NCBI GenBank assembly: GCA_025667525.1
Contig: JANFOE010000587.1
Span: forward strand, 62,001 to 126,000
DNA length: 64,000 nt
Direction: 5' to 3'
From: Glebionis coronaria
Lineage: Eukaryota; Streptophyta; Magnoliopsida; Asterales; Asteraceae
The position numbers were made by a program, and so were the translations under genes. How positions within the stretch are numbered: position 1 is the first letter of the stretch; each line of letters starts with the position of its first letter. Positions 1 through 12,214 of the stretch are shown here, piece by piece. Below the pieces are notes generated by a model. It was not told where the DNA came from and searched no databases. It saw nothing but the letters and a program-made list of their open reading frames with translations.

Positions 1-2
1 AT

Positions 3-2501
3 TTAATTGCTAGTTTACAAAAAGATGTCAATGAAAATAGAAAGAGTCAAAAGCAATTAAAAAAGGCAAACGCAGCGCTCACTCAAAGCTTTGAAGAAAG
101 CAAAGCTGCTCTTATAAAATCTAGTGAGACTATTGATAGTTATAGGGCTGAGCTTCTTCAAACGACCAAAGAGCTTGAGGGGTACAAAAGTCGTGTTCTC
201 AACGTTAAAAAGGACGATTTTGAAAATAAATACAACGAAGCTCTTGCTTTGTTAACAAAAGAAAAACGTCAATTTAATGTCTTATTAACTGATGAACGTC
301 AAACGTACCTTCCCACAACAAACGTTAATGAACTTGAACAGAGGCTTTCTATGAATACCACCGATTCTGCTAAAATTCTTGACGAAAAGAAACAAGAGGT
401 TGAAAAATTAAAACAAGATTTCAAAAATAGACAAGGCAAAGATACTGAAAACGTAAAGGATCTCAAAGAACAAGTCGATTTTTTGAGAAAAGTTGTTTAT
501 AAAACGCATGACTCTATTCAAACCGTTAGAATGATAGCACCTTGGTCGTTTTTCAAAGGTCAACCTAGCTTTGCCACCCCCAAGTACCTCGAACAAGATC
601 AAGCTGCTAACCCTCACTTATATCTTGATGAGTCCGAATGGACCGATCATGATTGCCCAGTAGCTAGCCTCGAAAATGAAGAGACGTCCCTTTGGGATGA
701 GGAGAGTAGATCACCGGTCAATAAAGATTTTGTGAAACCATATAACTATGCTTATGAAAACAGTCTTTATGGTCTTTTCACTCCACAAAAACAGAAGTCT
801 CGTGAGGAATTGTTTTTAGAATGCCAACAAAGACGAATTCAATGGAAGAAAGCTTTTGCCACTAAGAGGAAAACGAATGTTTTTAAATATTTTAACTATT
901 TACCTCTTGATGCTTCTAAAAGCAAAAGTAGAAAAACACTTAGTGTTCTTAAACAATATATTGATAATGTTCACTCAATTGTTGAAAGCGATTGGGAAAA
1001 ATGTCAAAAAGATAAGTGGAAAACAGAGATTCCTCACGACATAACTGTTCTTGTGAAAGAACTTTTAATACCAAATACTAAGATAATCAAAGAAAATGTT
1101 CTTGAGTTCGAAAAATTGATTCGGTCTGAAATGTACGATGATTTGAAATATGTTGAGTCTCTTGAAAAAGCATTTGATGAACTTCAAAATGACAAATCTG
1201 ATTTTTCAAACGAATATGATCTACTCTTAGAAGAATGTCTCTCCAAAGATATTTTGTGTGTTACTCTTCAGTCTTGTGCTGATATCGATGAATATTCTAA
1301 TGTTGCATGCAAATATCTTGATAAAATGAAAGAATGTGAGCGTCTTGAACTTGAGCTTTCGAAACGTAAAAAAAATGTTACTAAAAAGGCTTTTGAGTTA
1401 CTTCAACACAAAACTGATTTCCTTCAAAAACATTGTCATTCTCTTGAACTTGCTTTGCAAAAAGACGTTGTTAGTTTTCCACATGATAATAACTTGCAAG
1501 AAAAACTTTCCAAAATGTTTTGAGAAATGAATGAACAGGGTTTGGAAATTAAAGGGTTGAAAGCTCAGCTACAAGACAAGGAAATAGCGATAGCAGAGTT
1601 GAAGAAACTCGTTGCTAAGATGGGTGGGAAAATTGTGGAACCTAGTGTTAAGAAACCTGTTATAAGACAACCCAATGCGCAAAAAGTGACTAGACCCTTT
1701 ATCGTGGGAAAACCATCTGTTTTCTCTAAATCTGCATTTGCAAAACCTGCGTTTTCCCCCAAGACGGATGGGAAGGATAGGTTACCACAAAACACTCCCA
1801 AGACACATATCCGATCACAAAGCATTAAGAACACAAATGTGGTTAAACCAGGGATGTATAGATTGGCCACTAAACCCACACACAACAAAGAAATTCAATC
1901 ACATCAGACTTCTAGAAACACTAATAAACGTGTGTCTTTTACTACAGGAGTAGTCCCCACTGATAGTGTTAGCCGGCCTCAGCTTAAGAGCACTCGCATG
2001 AATGAAAAGGTTTGGCAAAACAAAATTCAAGGGAAGATGAAAAAAGTAGAAGACCACCCTAGGATTTTCAATGTTTCTAAGAATAAAACATCTGTAATCG
2101 CGTGTAATGACGATTTGAATGATTCGACTTTGAGTGCTTTGAATGTTAAGTTTGTTTGTGTGAAATGTGGAAAGTGTGCTAATGCTAATCATGCTATGTG
2201 TGTTTCGAATAATGTCAAAGGCGTAGATACTAGAACTAAGAAGCAAACTGCGATGCCTATTAGTGCTAGAAAACCCAAACGCAAAGTGAATCATTCTGGT
2301 GCAACCCCCCCTGAGAAAAGTATTGCATCAGACTCCACCACTAAGAACCCTAGAAGCAGAATTAAGGAATTATATGAGTTTGCTAGCAAGTCTTGGAAAT
2401 GGTGGTTTGCTAATCAATGTCCTCCAGGATATAAATGGATGCCTAAGGTTACGACAAAAAATGTGACTACGTGCGTTAGTGTGCCTCTAAGTGATAAATA
2501 G
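3..2501 (+). pseudogene. copia Gag (coiled-coil nucleocapsid polyprotein), 5'-truncated by window edge
   Basis: The reading frame is open from base 3, so the protein begins upstream. Residues up to about codon 500 are Lys/Glu/Leu-rich with heptad-like spacing and predict long coiled coils, as in the extended Sirevirus-type Gag. A Cys/His cluster (CVKCGKCANANHAMC, about 2156-2200) and a basic Ser/Lys/Pro-rich region precede the end and probably bind nucleic acid. One in-frame TGA at 1521-1523 splits the frame, and reading continues at 1524 without a shift. The frame ends with TAA at 2499-2501. Gag would package element RNA in cytoplasmic particles. The stop makes this copy non-functional unless read through. 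Confidence 0.75.
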
Positions 2502-2551
2502 GGAAACTAATGAATCGTAAATCACAACTAACATGGAATCCAATTTAGCAA

Positions 2552-5500
2552 ATGCTCCATCGTGTTCTAATTCTTCTGCAGGTGATCGAAATAATTCTTT
2601 TCATACTGGACTCCGGATGCACGAAGCACATGACGGGGAATCTCAAGCTTCTAATTAACTTCGTGGAGAAGTTCCTGGGTACGGTCCGATTCAGAAATGA
2701 TCAATTTGCACCGATCCTAGGATATGGAGACTTGGTTCAGGGGAATATCACTATCAAAAGGGTTTACTACGTCGAAGGGCTCAATCACAATCTTTTCTCG
2801 GTTGGTCAATTCTGTGATGCGGATTTGGAGGTTGCTTTTAGAAAGAAGACATGTTTTGTTCGTGATTATGATGGGAATGACTTACTTACCGGAACACGGG
2901 GTACTGATCTCTACGCTATTTCACTACAAGACTCCATATCTTCAACACCAATCTGTTTCATGGCTAAAGCTTCAACGACTCAAGCTTGGTTATGGCATCA
3001 ACGTTTATCTCATCTTAACTTTGATACCATCAACTTGCTTTCTAAGAAAGATATTGTGCGAGGCCTTCCTAACTTAAAATTCATCAAAGATCATCTTTGT
3101 TCTTCTTGTGAGCTTTGTAAAGCTAAACGGAGTAGTTTCAAGACAAAGACTACACCAAGCTCTAAAGGACGGTTAGATCTTCTTCATATAGATCTGTGTG
3201 GTCCCATGCGTGTTCAAACCATCAATGGGAAGAAATATGTTATGGTAATTGTCGATGACTACTCAAGGTACACGTGGACCCTCTTCTTACGGTCCAAGGA
3301 TGAAACACCTGAGGTTCTCATTAACTTCCTTAAGCTGATACAACGTGGTCTTCAAGCTCAAGTAAAAGTGGTACGTACTGACAGAGGCACAAAATTATGG
3401 AATTCAAATCTAAAGAAGTATTTTGAAGCCGAAGGGATTGAACACGAAACATCTATTGCTAGAACACCTGAACAAAACGGTGTTGTTGAAAGACGAAACC
3501 ATACTTTAGTTGAGGCTGCTCGAACATTATTATCTGCTTCAAAACTACCACTATTCTTTTGGGCCGAAGCCGTATCAATCGCATGTTACACACAAAACCG
3601 TTCCTTAATTATCCCAAGACACGAAAAGACACCATATCACATAATTAATGATCGCAAACCTTCACTCAAACACCTTCATGTTTTCGGATGTACGTGTTAC
3701 ATTATTCGAGATGGTGAAAATCTGGACAAGATGAAAGAGAAAGGTGATGCATGCATTTTAGTAGGATATGCAACTCAGTCTAAGGGATATAGAGTGTAGA
3801 ACAAGAGAACAAAATTGATAGTCGAAACTATTCATATCAGATTCGATGAATTGCAAGAAATGACACTTGAACAAAGCAGTTTAAGTCCCGATCCACAACG
3901 ACAAAAGACTTCTGCACGCAACCGCACGGAACTCGGAACTCAAGACCACAGCAATGAACCGTCAAGTTCAAAGCTGGTTCCTGAACATGTTTCTAGAGCA
4001 GATATGACAGTGGACACGACACTTGAAGAGTTGGAAATGTTATATGGACCAATGTTCGATGAATATTTCACGGGGGAGAAACAAGTTGTATCAAAGTATT
4101 CCGCTGTCACTCATGATAAGAATGATGATACCGATCATCGTCAACAAAAAGATACAACCTCATCTACTTCAACACGGGTTGCTGCAGATTTACTTGCTCA
4201 GAATATCACTTCAACAATAAATCCTACAACATACACAACTACGGTCATTGCTCCAGAGAACACAAATCAAGCAGACGATGTATTATCTGATGATGACGAT
4301 TTTCATAACCCATTCGGTACACCGGTATACGAAACTAGAGAGCCTTCTACTCGCCATGTTGATCCGTCAAATATGCATACGTTCTACCAGCGACATCCTT
4401 GAACACACCATTGGACCCGAGATCATCCTTTGGTTTAGGTAATTGGAAACCCTTCACAGCATGTTCGTACAAGACGACAACTAGCCACCGATGGCGATGT
4501 TTGTATGTTCGCACTCGCCGTGAGTACTGCTAAACCGAAAAATATCAAAGAAGCCATGGCTGATCATGCTTGGATCAAATCGATGACGAATGAACTTCAA
4601 CAATTTGAAAGACTTAAAGTCTGGGAACTTGTTGACAGACCATACGATGTGATTCCGTTAAATCTTCGTTGGATCTGGAAAAACAAGATGGATGAAGAAA
4701 ACACGATCATCAAGAACAAAGCTAGGATAGTGGCTAAGGGGTATGGCCAGAAAGAGGGAATTGATTTTGACGAATCATTTGCACCAGTTGCTCGTATGGA
4801 AGCGGTCAGGATTTTCCTTGCTTATGCTGCACATAAGGGATTCACTGTTTATCAAATGGACGTGAAGACAACATTTCTGAACGGTCCTTTGAAGGAAGAA
4901 GTCTATGTTACGCAGCCGGAAGGATTCGTTAATCCTCATTATCCTGACAAGGTGTATCGTCTCCACAAAGCACTTTATGGACTCAAGCAAGCTCCAAGGG
5001 CGTGGTACGATGAGCTCTCGAAATTTCTGGTATCCAAAGGTTTCTCAAAAGGTTCCATTGATCTAACTCTGTTCACTTATAAATATGGGGATGACATTTT
5101 GCTTGTGCATATTTATGTTGATGACATTATTTTCGGGTCTACAAACCCAAAACTTTCAAAATGGTTTGAAAAAGTCATGCACAGCAAATTTGAAATGTCT
5201 ATGATGGGCGAACTAAAATTCTTTCTAGGAATTCAAGTTCACCAATCCCCAAGTGGTATCTATATAAACCAAACTAAGTATTGTCAAGAGATAATCAAAA
5301 AGCATGGTATGACTTCATGTGACCCCGTTGGGACACCATTAACAACCACATCGCTTGATACTGACTTGGAGGGAAATGCCATAGATCAAACGAGATATCG
5401 TTCAATGATCGGCTCCCTCATGTACTTGACAGCAAGCAGACCCGATATATCACATGCTACGTGTTATTGTGCACGATATCAAGCACGGCCCACTGAAAAG

Positions 5501-6094
5501 CAACTCAAGGAGGTTAAACGGATCTTTCGGTACCTCAAGAATACCATTCACTTGGGACTCTTGTATCCGAGGGAAACCGGTTTCTTTCTAACGGCCTATT
5601 CAGATTTTGATCATGTAGGGTGTCTTGATACACGAAAAAGTACTTCTGGTGGTGCACAATTTCTAGGTCAAGATAAGCTTGTGAGATGGTCTTCCAAGAA
5701 GCAGGATTGCACGTCACTTTCATCAGCCGAAGCGGAGTATGTGTCTCTATCTGCATGTTATGCTCAAGTTCTTTAGATGAGAACACAACTCACGGATTAT
5801 GGCTTCCACTTTGATAAAGTACCTATGTATTGTGACTCAAAGTTGACCATAGCCATCTCCTGCAATCCGGTACAGCATTCCCGCACGAAGCACATCGATG
5901 TCCGATACCACTTCATAAAGGAACAAGTTGAAAGAGGTATCATTGAACTATACTTTGTTGGAACGGATTACCAATTAGCCGACTTGTTTACGAAAGCTCT
6001 GTCGAAAGATAGGTTTGAGTACCTCGTTAGGCAAATTGGTAAGAGATGTTTGACTCCAGCAAACCTGGAGATTCTAGCAAAGGTGCCTGCTTGA
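2552..6094 (+). pseudogene. copia Pol (protease, integrase, reverse transcriptase, RNase H) with four internal stops
   Basis: All parts lie in one frame, different from gag. The protease has LDSGCTKHMTG near 2600. The GAG-pre-integrase zinc motif is an H-x3-H near 2995 plus CSSCELC near 3105. The integrase core has HIDLCGP, RTDRGT and TPEQNGVVERRN, giving the DDE residues. Reverse transcriptase has [10 protein letters not shown] (the family usually has SAFLYG or similar) and YVDDI near 5118. RNase H has SSAEAEY and RTKHIDVRYHFI. In-frame stops lie at 3797-3799, 4400-4402, 4436-4438 and 5774-5776. At 5774 the family has Trp and at 4436 probably Gln, both consistent with C-to-T or G-to-A decay. 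The 2502-2551 junction suggests an additional frameshift upstream of protease. Confidence 0.9.
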
Positions 6095-8650
6095 TTTATC
6101 AATCAAACATCTACTTGTAAATACCTTTGAAATAAGCAAAATACAAAAATATAAAACATATAAAAACAAAACACAAAATTAAAAATCTTTCAAAATCCAA
6201 AAATATTCTTCTCGACATGTCTTTCAGTATCGATAATATGGACGTGCCTAGAAATGTCGCTCAATAACGACACGGGTGTGTACATAAAGCTCGAATGAAA
6301 GTTGTAAATATTTTTCAGAACATGTCATTTCTTCTTTTAATAAAGGAAAATGTCTATTTTGGACAAATTTTTCCAACAACGGGTAGAGCAATCTATCTTG
6401 GGTTGAGCTTTTCACAAAACATTCAACGTTTTAAGCTCAACACAATGGCTTGTAATCACTTTCAGATTGCAACCCAGATCTATATTCACGGGGGAGTGTA
6501 CGATTTCGTGCTCTTACCCTCAGCAAAAGAAGATAAATCTTCTTACACTTAAGTGGATTTGTTAAGACATTCAAAGTCTATGAACTCAAGTTTATGCTTT
6601 AGAAAAACCATATCACCAAAAAGAATGGATTTTTCAAAAAGCGTTGAACACAATTTTTTCAAGAGTTTTTCAATGATTATTCAAAATCTTTCAAAAATTG
6701 TGTGTTCAACAAGTCCTATCCTCAAAAAGCGAAATGTGGATCATATCCTCACAATGCCAATTCAATTGGATCAATTTTTGAGGGAGAGCATTTCAACTTC
6801 ATGCAAAAGATTAACACATCTTTCTCCCGGAGATTTTTAAAGACTGTTTTTCAAAATATATTTAATCAAATTTGGTATCTCTAATATCAAAAGATTTTAT
6901 ATATTAGAGATAGAGGGAGAAAATGTGATTAAAATGTGACTTATATAAGACTCAAGCACTTTAACTCTTACCTACATGTGCGAAACACTTTCGATTATCG
7001 ATGCACATGTGAAGGGGGAGCATTTCTGGAACGACAAAACTCTCAAGGTGTTAAATGTTTTTCAAACACCTTGTTAGACATTTGAAGTGGTTTTCATGGT
7101 TACGATCAAATACCCACAACATCTTTAATCCACGACGTTATTGGTGTCAAAAGGGTGGTTAGGTTTAAGTCCTATGATCCAACCAGAACCGGAGGGATCT
7201 TCCTAGGGACAATCCAATAGATTATTAGAAGTCCTTAGGAAAGATGGAGTAGAATGTGAACGTAGCAGAATGCCGACTAAGTACTGATGCTAGTACTGGA
7301 ACAATCACAACAAGGTGCTAGTAATGATGTCTTAGTAAGCATTGAAGGGGTTGAAGAATGAAAAAGAAATGTAAGGATAAAGGGTGTAAACAAAGAAGCC
7401 CTCCATACAACTTAGGCAGAAACCGGGTCAACACATCATGAAGACAACTCATCATGGACCCAGTGATGTATGCACAACCCTTTCCTAGCTACTCAGGCTT
7501 CTCTCAAAAGAAGTTTGTTTTATTGTCACAGAGAACAACATGACTTCTATTGACTTTCTCACTTCGAGATAGTTGATATTGAAGAGGTGGCATCTGCTCC
7601 AGCCTCCGACCACTAAAAGTGCACAAACTAGAGCCAAGAGATCAAACAAATCTCGTTAGGACACACGGATGAAGATCAAGAGAGTCCTACGCTATATCCT
7701 TGTGATATTGCTAGAACACTCAGAGTGATACTACTTAGTATTCACAATGATGAGTGGAAATCCTTCCAGTGTTAACATCAAACAGCACTGCGGTAGGTCA
7801 TATGCAAGATTCCTTATGAATTGAACATGTGTAAAACTGAAAAGCAACAGTGGTTTGATTCTGAATTGATTCAAACTCGTTTCAGGTTTCTACGCAAAAT
7901 CTTTATGGTCTTGCCATAACATTTAGAGTGATATTCATTAATATTCACAGTGAAGAATGGAAATCCTTCTAGCATCAACATCAAACAGCGCTACGGTAGG
8001 TGACTTGTGAGATTCTTATGAATCAAGCTTTTGTCAACTGGAAAGCAACAATGGTAAGATTCTTTATGAATCACACTTGTTCCAAGAATTTGAATTGACG
8101 ACTTCAATCAAAAGGATATTTATCCAATTGATTCACTCTTTATGTTCGCAGTCTTGCTTTGAGACGGTCAAGTAAATAGAACGGCTAGTACAGCCGCGAA
8201 ACCCTGTCAAGGAGATTTTTAACAGAATCTACCTATCACAGGTACGATATTTAATACCATATAACGGTCTTCACCGACCGGAGGTAAAACGCTACCGATT
8301 TAGGACGAATGTCAAATCCATTCAGTCCGTGTCTATGTTTTGTCTCGAGAAGGTGGCATCACGGTGTACTCAACCAAAGTCAAAGATTCAAAACCACATA
8401 CTCATGCCTAAAGACATATTCGACAATTAATAGTGTGAGCATGTGGATGAAGACACAAGATCCCAAGATGGCAAAGACAAGTCAAGGATGATTTGAAGAT
8501 CTCAAGATTAAAGACAAAGTCGAAAGACAACTACAAAGGCTCAAAGATCACAGCATGAAGAAAAACACTACTATTACACGTTCAAGACTCATTTATGGCG
8601 AGATTAGTAATCTCTACAAATCTCCAAATGACAAAGGGTAATGACCTCTC
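6095..8650 (+). other. Post-pol spacer of the copia element, no convincing gene
   Basis: About 2.5 kb between RNase H and LTR. Only short ORFs (85-95 codons) occur and none shows a recognisable domain, so an env-like gene is not supported. Repeated G-rich tracts sit near 6488, 6780, 6910 and 7013. A duplicated block lies at 7705-8080. Confidence 0.6.
7705..8080 (+). repeat. Imperfect tandem duplication, unit about 207 bp
   Basis: Copy 1 starts near 7705 and copy 2 near 7912. Both contain 'agtgatat/act…tattcaca', 'ggaaatcctt', 'catcaaacagc', 'cggtaggt' and 'ggaaagcaaca' in the same order. Copies differ at many positions, so the duplication is older than this insertion or has decayed. Confidence 0.65.
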
Positions 8651-8662
8651 ATTGGGGGAGAT
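8651..8662 (+). promoter_or_regulatory. Polypurine tract priming plus-strand synthesis of the copia element
   Basis: ATTGGGGGAGAT lies directly before the TG of the 3' LTR, the expected place and composition for a copia polypurine tract. Confidence 0.75.
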
Positions 8663-9050
8663 TGTTAGCCTCAAAATATTGAGTCAAACAAGAATGCTCA
8701 GTCATATGTTTATTATGTATCATATATTAGAACTTTGTAATAGGTAGTAGATTAGTCGTGTTATACGGGCTTAACTTTAGGCTAAATTTCATTCATAAGT
8801 AACTAAAGCCCAAAAAGAAAGCCCGGCCCATTAGAATATAGTCCATAACCAAACCCGCATGTGGGTGGACTATAAATACCCTTCCTAGCATGTTAGGAAG
8901 GATGTCGGTCATTTTCATTTTTTCTCTCTAATCTAATCCTCCAAAAGTTCCAACCATTCTCTCTACTTTCTCTCACTACTTTCTCTCTCTAGAATTCATC
9001 TATCTTCTACCTTTCTTTCTTGATTAATCATCTAAATATATGGGACAACA
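8663..9050 (+). repeat. 3' LTR of the copia (Sirevirus-like) element
   Basis: It begins TGTTAG after the polypurine tract. A TATA box (TATAAATACC, 8871-8880) is followed by a pyrimidine-rich leader. The right end is set at GGGACAACA (9042-9050) because the leader of the antisense gene of element A follows. The end is approximate because no second LTR is available for comparison. Confidence 0.6.
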
Positions 9051-9784
9051 AAAACATCTTCAAATCAATACCCAACTGAATTACATGGAGAAGGGAAAAA
9101 ATGGTGGCACAGCTATTTGATGTGAAGTCACGTATATCATAACAAGAACTTTCCATTTTAGCCACCAAATATCACATTTCTTTAGACCTCCATCCGACTG
9201 TGCCAGATCCGCAAGCACACATAGGAAGCTATCCTGCTGGAAAAATTGGTGTATATACCAGGTTTTTTGAGTTTTTCAACAACCGTATACCACTAATTCG
9301 TTTCTTGATCGATGTGCTAAGCTACTACAACATACATTTGTCACAGCTGCACTGCATCAGGGCAGCGAAGATCTCTAATTTTGAAATAAATTGCTTACTG
9401 AAGAACATTGACCCAACCATAAATTGTTTCCGTGCCTTCTATCGTCCGTCCTGGATAAACGGGTGGATATCTTTCACTAAACGCCCCGGCCAATTACAAT
9501 GTTATAAGGTGATGATAGATTCTCTAAAAAATGGAACGAAAATTTTTTCTGGGTAGACAAGGTTGTATTCCCTTTCAACTATGATTTTATTACTCCCGAG
9601 ACTATGATGAAAGATGACCGCCCAATCCCTGGCACTTATAACGAGGCAGACACGTAGAGAATAGATGCCGACCGTATACCAATGCAGTAATATCCAGAGG
9701 CGCTATTATACGCATTAGGGCTGAGTCATCATTCTACCCTTCCTGCAAATTACTTTCCGCAGTACTTTGACAACTTTGATCATG

Positions 9785-9871
9785 GTAAAAAATCTCTTTC
9801 CTTATTCGTTAAAGCTTTAAAATGCAAATGTTGTATGCATATGTTCTGATACTCCCTCTATATTCTGACAG
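9785..9871 (+). other. Intron 1 of antisense gene A (87 nt, phase 1)
   Basis: Donor GATCATG|GTAAAA and acceptor TTCTGACAG|AGCTAA. Removal joins G to AG as a Glu codon and keeps the frame. The homologous intron in element B also splits a Glu codon after its first base, next to similar residues (ELN here, EMN there). Confidence 0.65.
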
Positions 9872-10307
9872 AGCTAAATTATACGCAACTCGTGAAGCGC
9901 GAGCACGCGCTGTGACCATGCTCCTCGACCTTTTACACCATTCGAGCTATCTAATGGATAGCGCATTGGTCAACGTACCGTATCACTTGAGTTTGATTCT
10001 CCTACAACCAGCGGAGGTATAGAGAGGATGGTCGCACTAAATGCCACTCCCATTCGAGCATGCCATGCATAATGGAGTCTTCCTCTAGAGAAGTGGATCC
10101 GTTAGGTGAGAAATACTATGGTCTTGAGGATAGCTCGCACGCCGGTCCCTCAAAAGATATCATCCCTGTTCCTGGCCACAAAAGATTACCGTTCTCCCCA
10201 ATAGATCAATTCCCTAAGAGGGGTAGGACACAACGGACCAGACCGCGCGGTGATATTCATGCATGGGGCTTGCTTTCAAGGCCACGCGAACACACACTTG
10301 TGCCAAG

Positions 10308-10392
10308 GTATATTGTAATTCTCCTCCTAACTTTCCTGTAAATGTTAATAAAAAATCACCTTTCTAATACTTCCATGATATCAAATGTGCAG
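10308..10392 (+). other. Intron 2 of antisense gene A (85 nt, phase 2)
   Basis: Donor TGCCAAG|GTATAT and acceptor AAATGTGCAG|CCCATG. Both sites are canonical. Phase 2 agrees with intron 2 of element B. The exon after it stays open to a TAA near 10522, beyond which the frame is broken. Confidence 0.55.
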
Positions 10393-11553
10393 CCCATGCA
10401 TTGCAGTTACCAAAGCTGATGCTAGCACTTCGAATTCTGGAAAATTCCATCCTCCTAGAAGTGCACACACTCATGCGCACTGGATAGCGCGACCGAATGT
10501 GAGGACTTCCACCAACATCTAACCCCTCCCAGACGTGCCCAACTTCTAAACAAACTGTCTGATGAAATGCGTATGAGAGAGTTGTCCACAGGCGTGTCGC
10601 AGGAGGTAACGTTACCCTCGCATTTGAAAAAGAAGATGTCGTATCTGTCTGAGCGCCTGGCTCAAGTAAACTTGGAAATTACCCAAGTTACAGAACAAAA
10701 GGACAACGAGCTTGTGTGCGCCAAAATTAAACTTGCACGTCTGCGCGCTTTTTCTAGTATAAATGCCGGATCCATTCAGTACTTAGAGGATGAGAAGGCA
10801 TCTTTATTCTAATCTATAAGTCGAGAGCACCGCCTTCGTGCGATACAAGAGGAGTAAAATAGTTGGGCCATGTCCAAGCTTGAGGAGGGTATGAGAGCCC
10901 TTACTTCGAATTGTAATAACTTTGTTGCCAACTGTCATCAAGATATGGCTAAGAAGGCAGAAGTTCTGAAGTGTATGAGTACCGACTTCGATGAGGAGCT
11001 GTATCCGCACCTAACAGCAGTGCGCGCTGAGAATCAATGGTTAATTAAGCACGGTCTTCCCCTAGCTGCCAAAGGTGTCGTGGAGCTACCTAACCTGAAG
11101 AGAGCGATCAAGGAGATTTTCGCTGCTGCCCAACTATTATGGCAAAGTCTTTCCATGGAGCGCGCCTTCAAAGATGGCTTACTGACAGGACCTTTGGAGG
11201 GTAGTGCCATTTACTCTCGTTACGCTCAAGAAGGCTTCAACGTCGCGTTCCGTAGATTGAAGGATCTTCCGCTGCCCATCATAGATGTTATTGAAAAGGA
11301 TCAAGACCAACCGATTAGCGTGTTCATGGCAGGACTCACTCTGGCGAGTCATTGTGATGAAGGTGCGAAGGAAAATCCCCATGGTATGGCCGAGCTAGAT
11401 ATCTCCCAACTACAAGTTCCTATCTATGCTGTTGATGTACCAAAGATGGTTTCGCTGAAGGACAAGTTAAAGCATCATGCTAAACGCGTGGCGAAGAAGA
11501 ATAAGTCTTCTGCTGCAAACGCAGTGTTTTATTCATATTTTTGCAAATGTTGA

Positions 11554-12092
11554 AACAAAGAACATAAAAGGAGAAATCCAAAAATACTTGAAAAAAGGAA
11601 AAAATACATAGATCTTTATTGGGGGATGTCCATAGCCAAGAAAATGATCCATGCTGGTGGTGCGACATCTCAGGGAGAAAATCTTCCGAAATCCTAGTTA
11701 TCTCTTGAGTTACTCCTCATGGGACTAGATACCGACTGCGCATAGCTCTCCGTGTTCATCCTAGACCATGGAAGTCCTTTATTTGCTCCTCGGCACTGTT
11801 ACATGCTTCGTGCTACTGATAATCTGTTTGCTTGATCCCTTTGTCGCATAGTGCGAGCGATACTTCTGGCTGGAAGTGAGATTGCTCTTTTTCTTTTTTG
11901 CTGGTGGTCACCTTGCGATGGGAGTATTGCTACTACCCTTCACGCCATGTTTTTTATTGACGCGGTCAGAGAACCTAGAGTATGCCCTAGCTTTGAGAGT
12001 ATTCCATCTTCCGTTGTGCTTTTTGTTAAGGGTGGCCCAGTGATCATGTTAGGATTTTTCCTATGACATGGCTCCACCTGACATTGGAGACA
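11554..12092. other. Decayed interior of Tat element A, no gene
   Basis: This lies between the end of the antisense gene and the integrase trace. Only short, unrelated ORFs occur on both strands. In element B the corresponding interval holds the integrase core and a 0.7-kb untranslated stretch. Confidence 0.5.
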
Positions 12093-12214
12093 TTACGCCA
12101 CCCTTTTACGAACATCCTTATGCATAAATGGCCAAAAAGACCCCGAGCGAGTAATCTTATCAACCACCGCTATCGGGCCACGTGGGCATGCCCTTTTATG
12201 GGTGACTTCTACGA
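12093..12214 (-). pseudogene. Integrase zinc-domain trace of Tat element A
   Basis: The minus-strand reading GPIAVVDKITRSGSFWPFMH resembles the segment between the His pair and the Cys pair of the H2C2 integrase zinc domain. The Cys-x2-Cys pair follows in a broken frame. No integrase catalytic core is present below it. Confidence 0.5.

Larger units (their letters stand above)
1..9050 (+). mobile_element. Ty1/copia LTR retrotransposon, probably Sirevirus lineage, 5' part outside window
   Basis: Seen: gag, protease, integrase, reverse transcriptase and RNase H in that order, which is the copia order. They are followed by a long spacer, a polypurine tract and an LTR beginning TGTTAG. The 5' LTR and the gag start lie left of the window. 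Several extra polypurine tracts between pol and LTR, and a very long coiled-coil gag, point to the Sirevirus lineage, where multiplied polypurine tracts are known. The right end abuts the 5' leader of the antisense gene of Tat element A, so this copy probably inserted into A. No target-site duplication can be tested because the left end is missing. Confidence 0.85.
9101..11553 (+). pseudogene. Antisense accessory gene of Tat element A (putative gypsy-type transposon domain plus coiled coil), two introns
   Basis: It starts with the ATG at 9101. The N-terminal part (about 9155-9560) reads as the plant family called 'putative gypsy type transposon': GKIGVYTRFFEFFNNRIPL, then ALLYALGLSHH after a frameshift near 9548. 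A middle part follows, then a C-terminal part (10567-11553) with coiled coils and ELYPHLTAVRAENQWLIKHG. Two GT-AG introns at 9785-9871 (phase 1) and 10308-10392 (phase 2) match those of element B. Stops at 9140-9142, 9655 and elsewhere, plus frameshifts, show decay. The molecular role is unknown. It lies opposite to and downstream of gag-pol. Known: extra ORFs, some antisense, occur in Tat/Ogre/Retand/Grande-type elements. Confidence 0.7.

Noticed and set aside
1565..2294. Minus-strand ORFs of 107 and 131 codons
   Set aside because: Shadows of copia gag; no domain and no independent signals.
6295..6840. Two short ORFs after copia pol as a possible env-like gene
   Set aside because: Only 85 and 95 codons, with no signal peptide, membrane segment or family resemblance.
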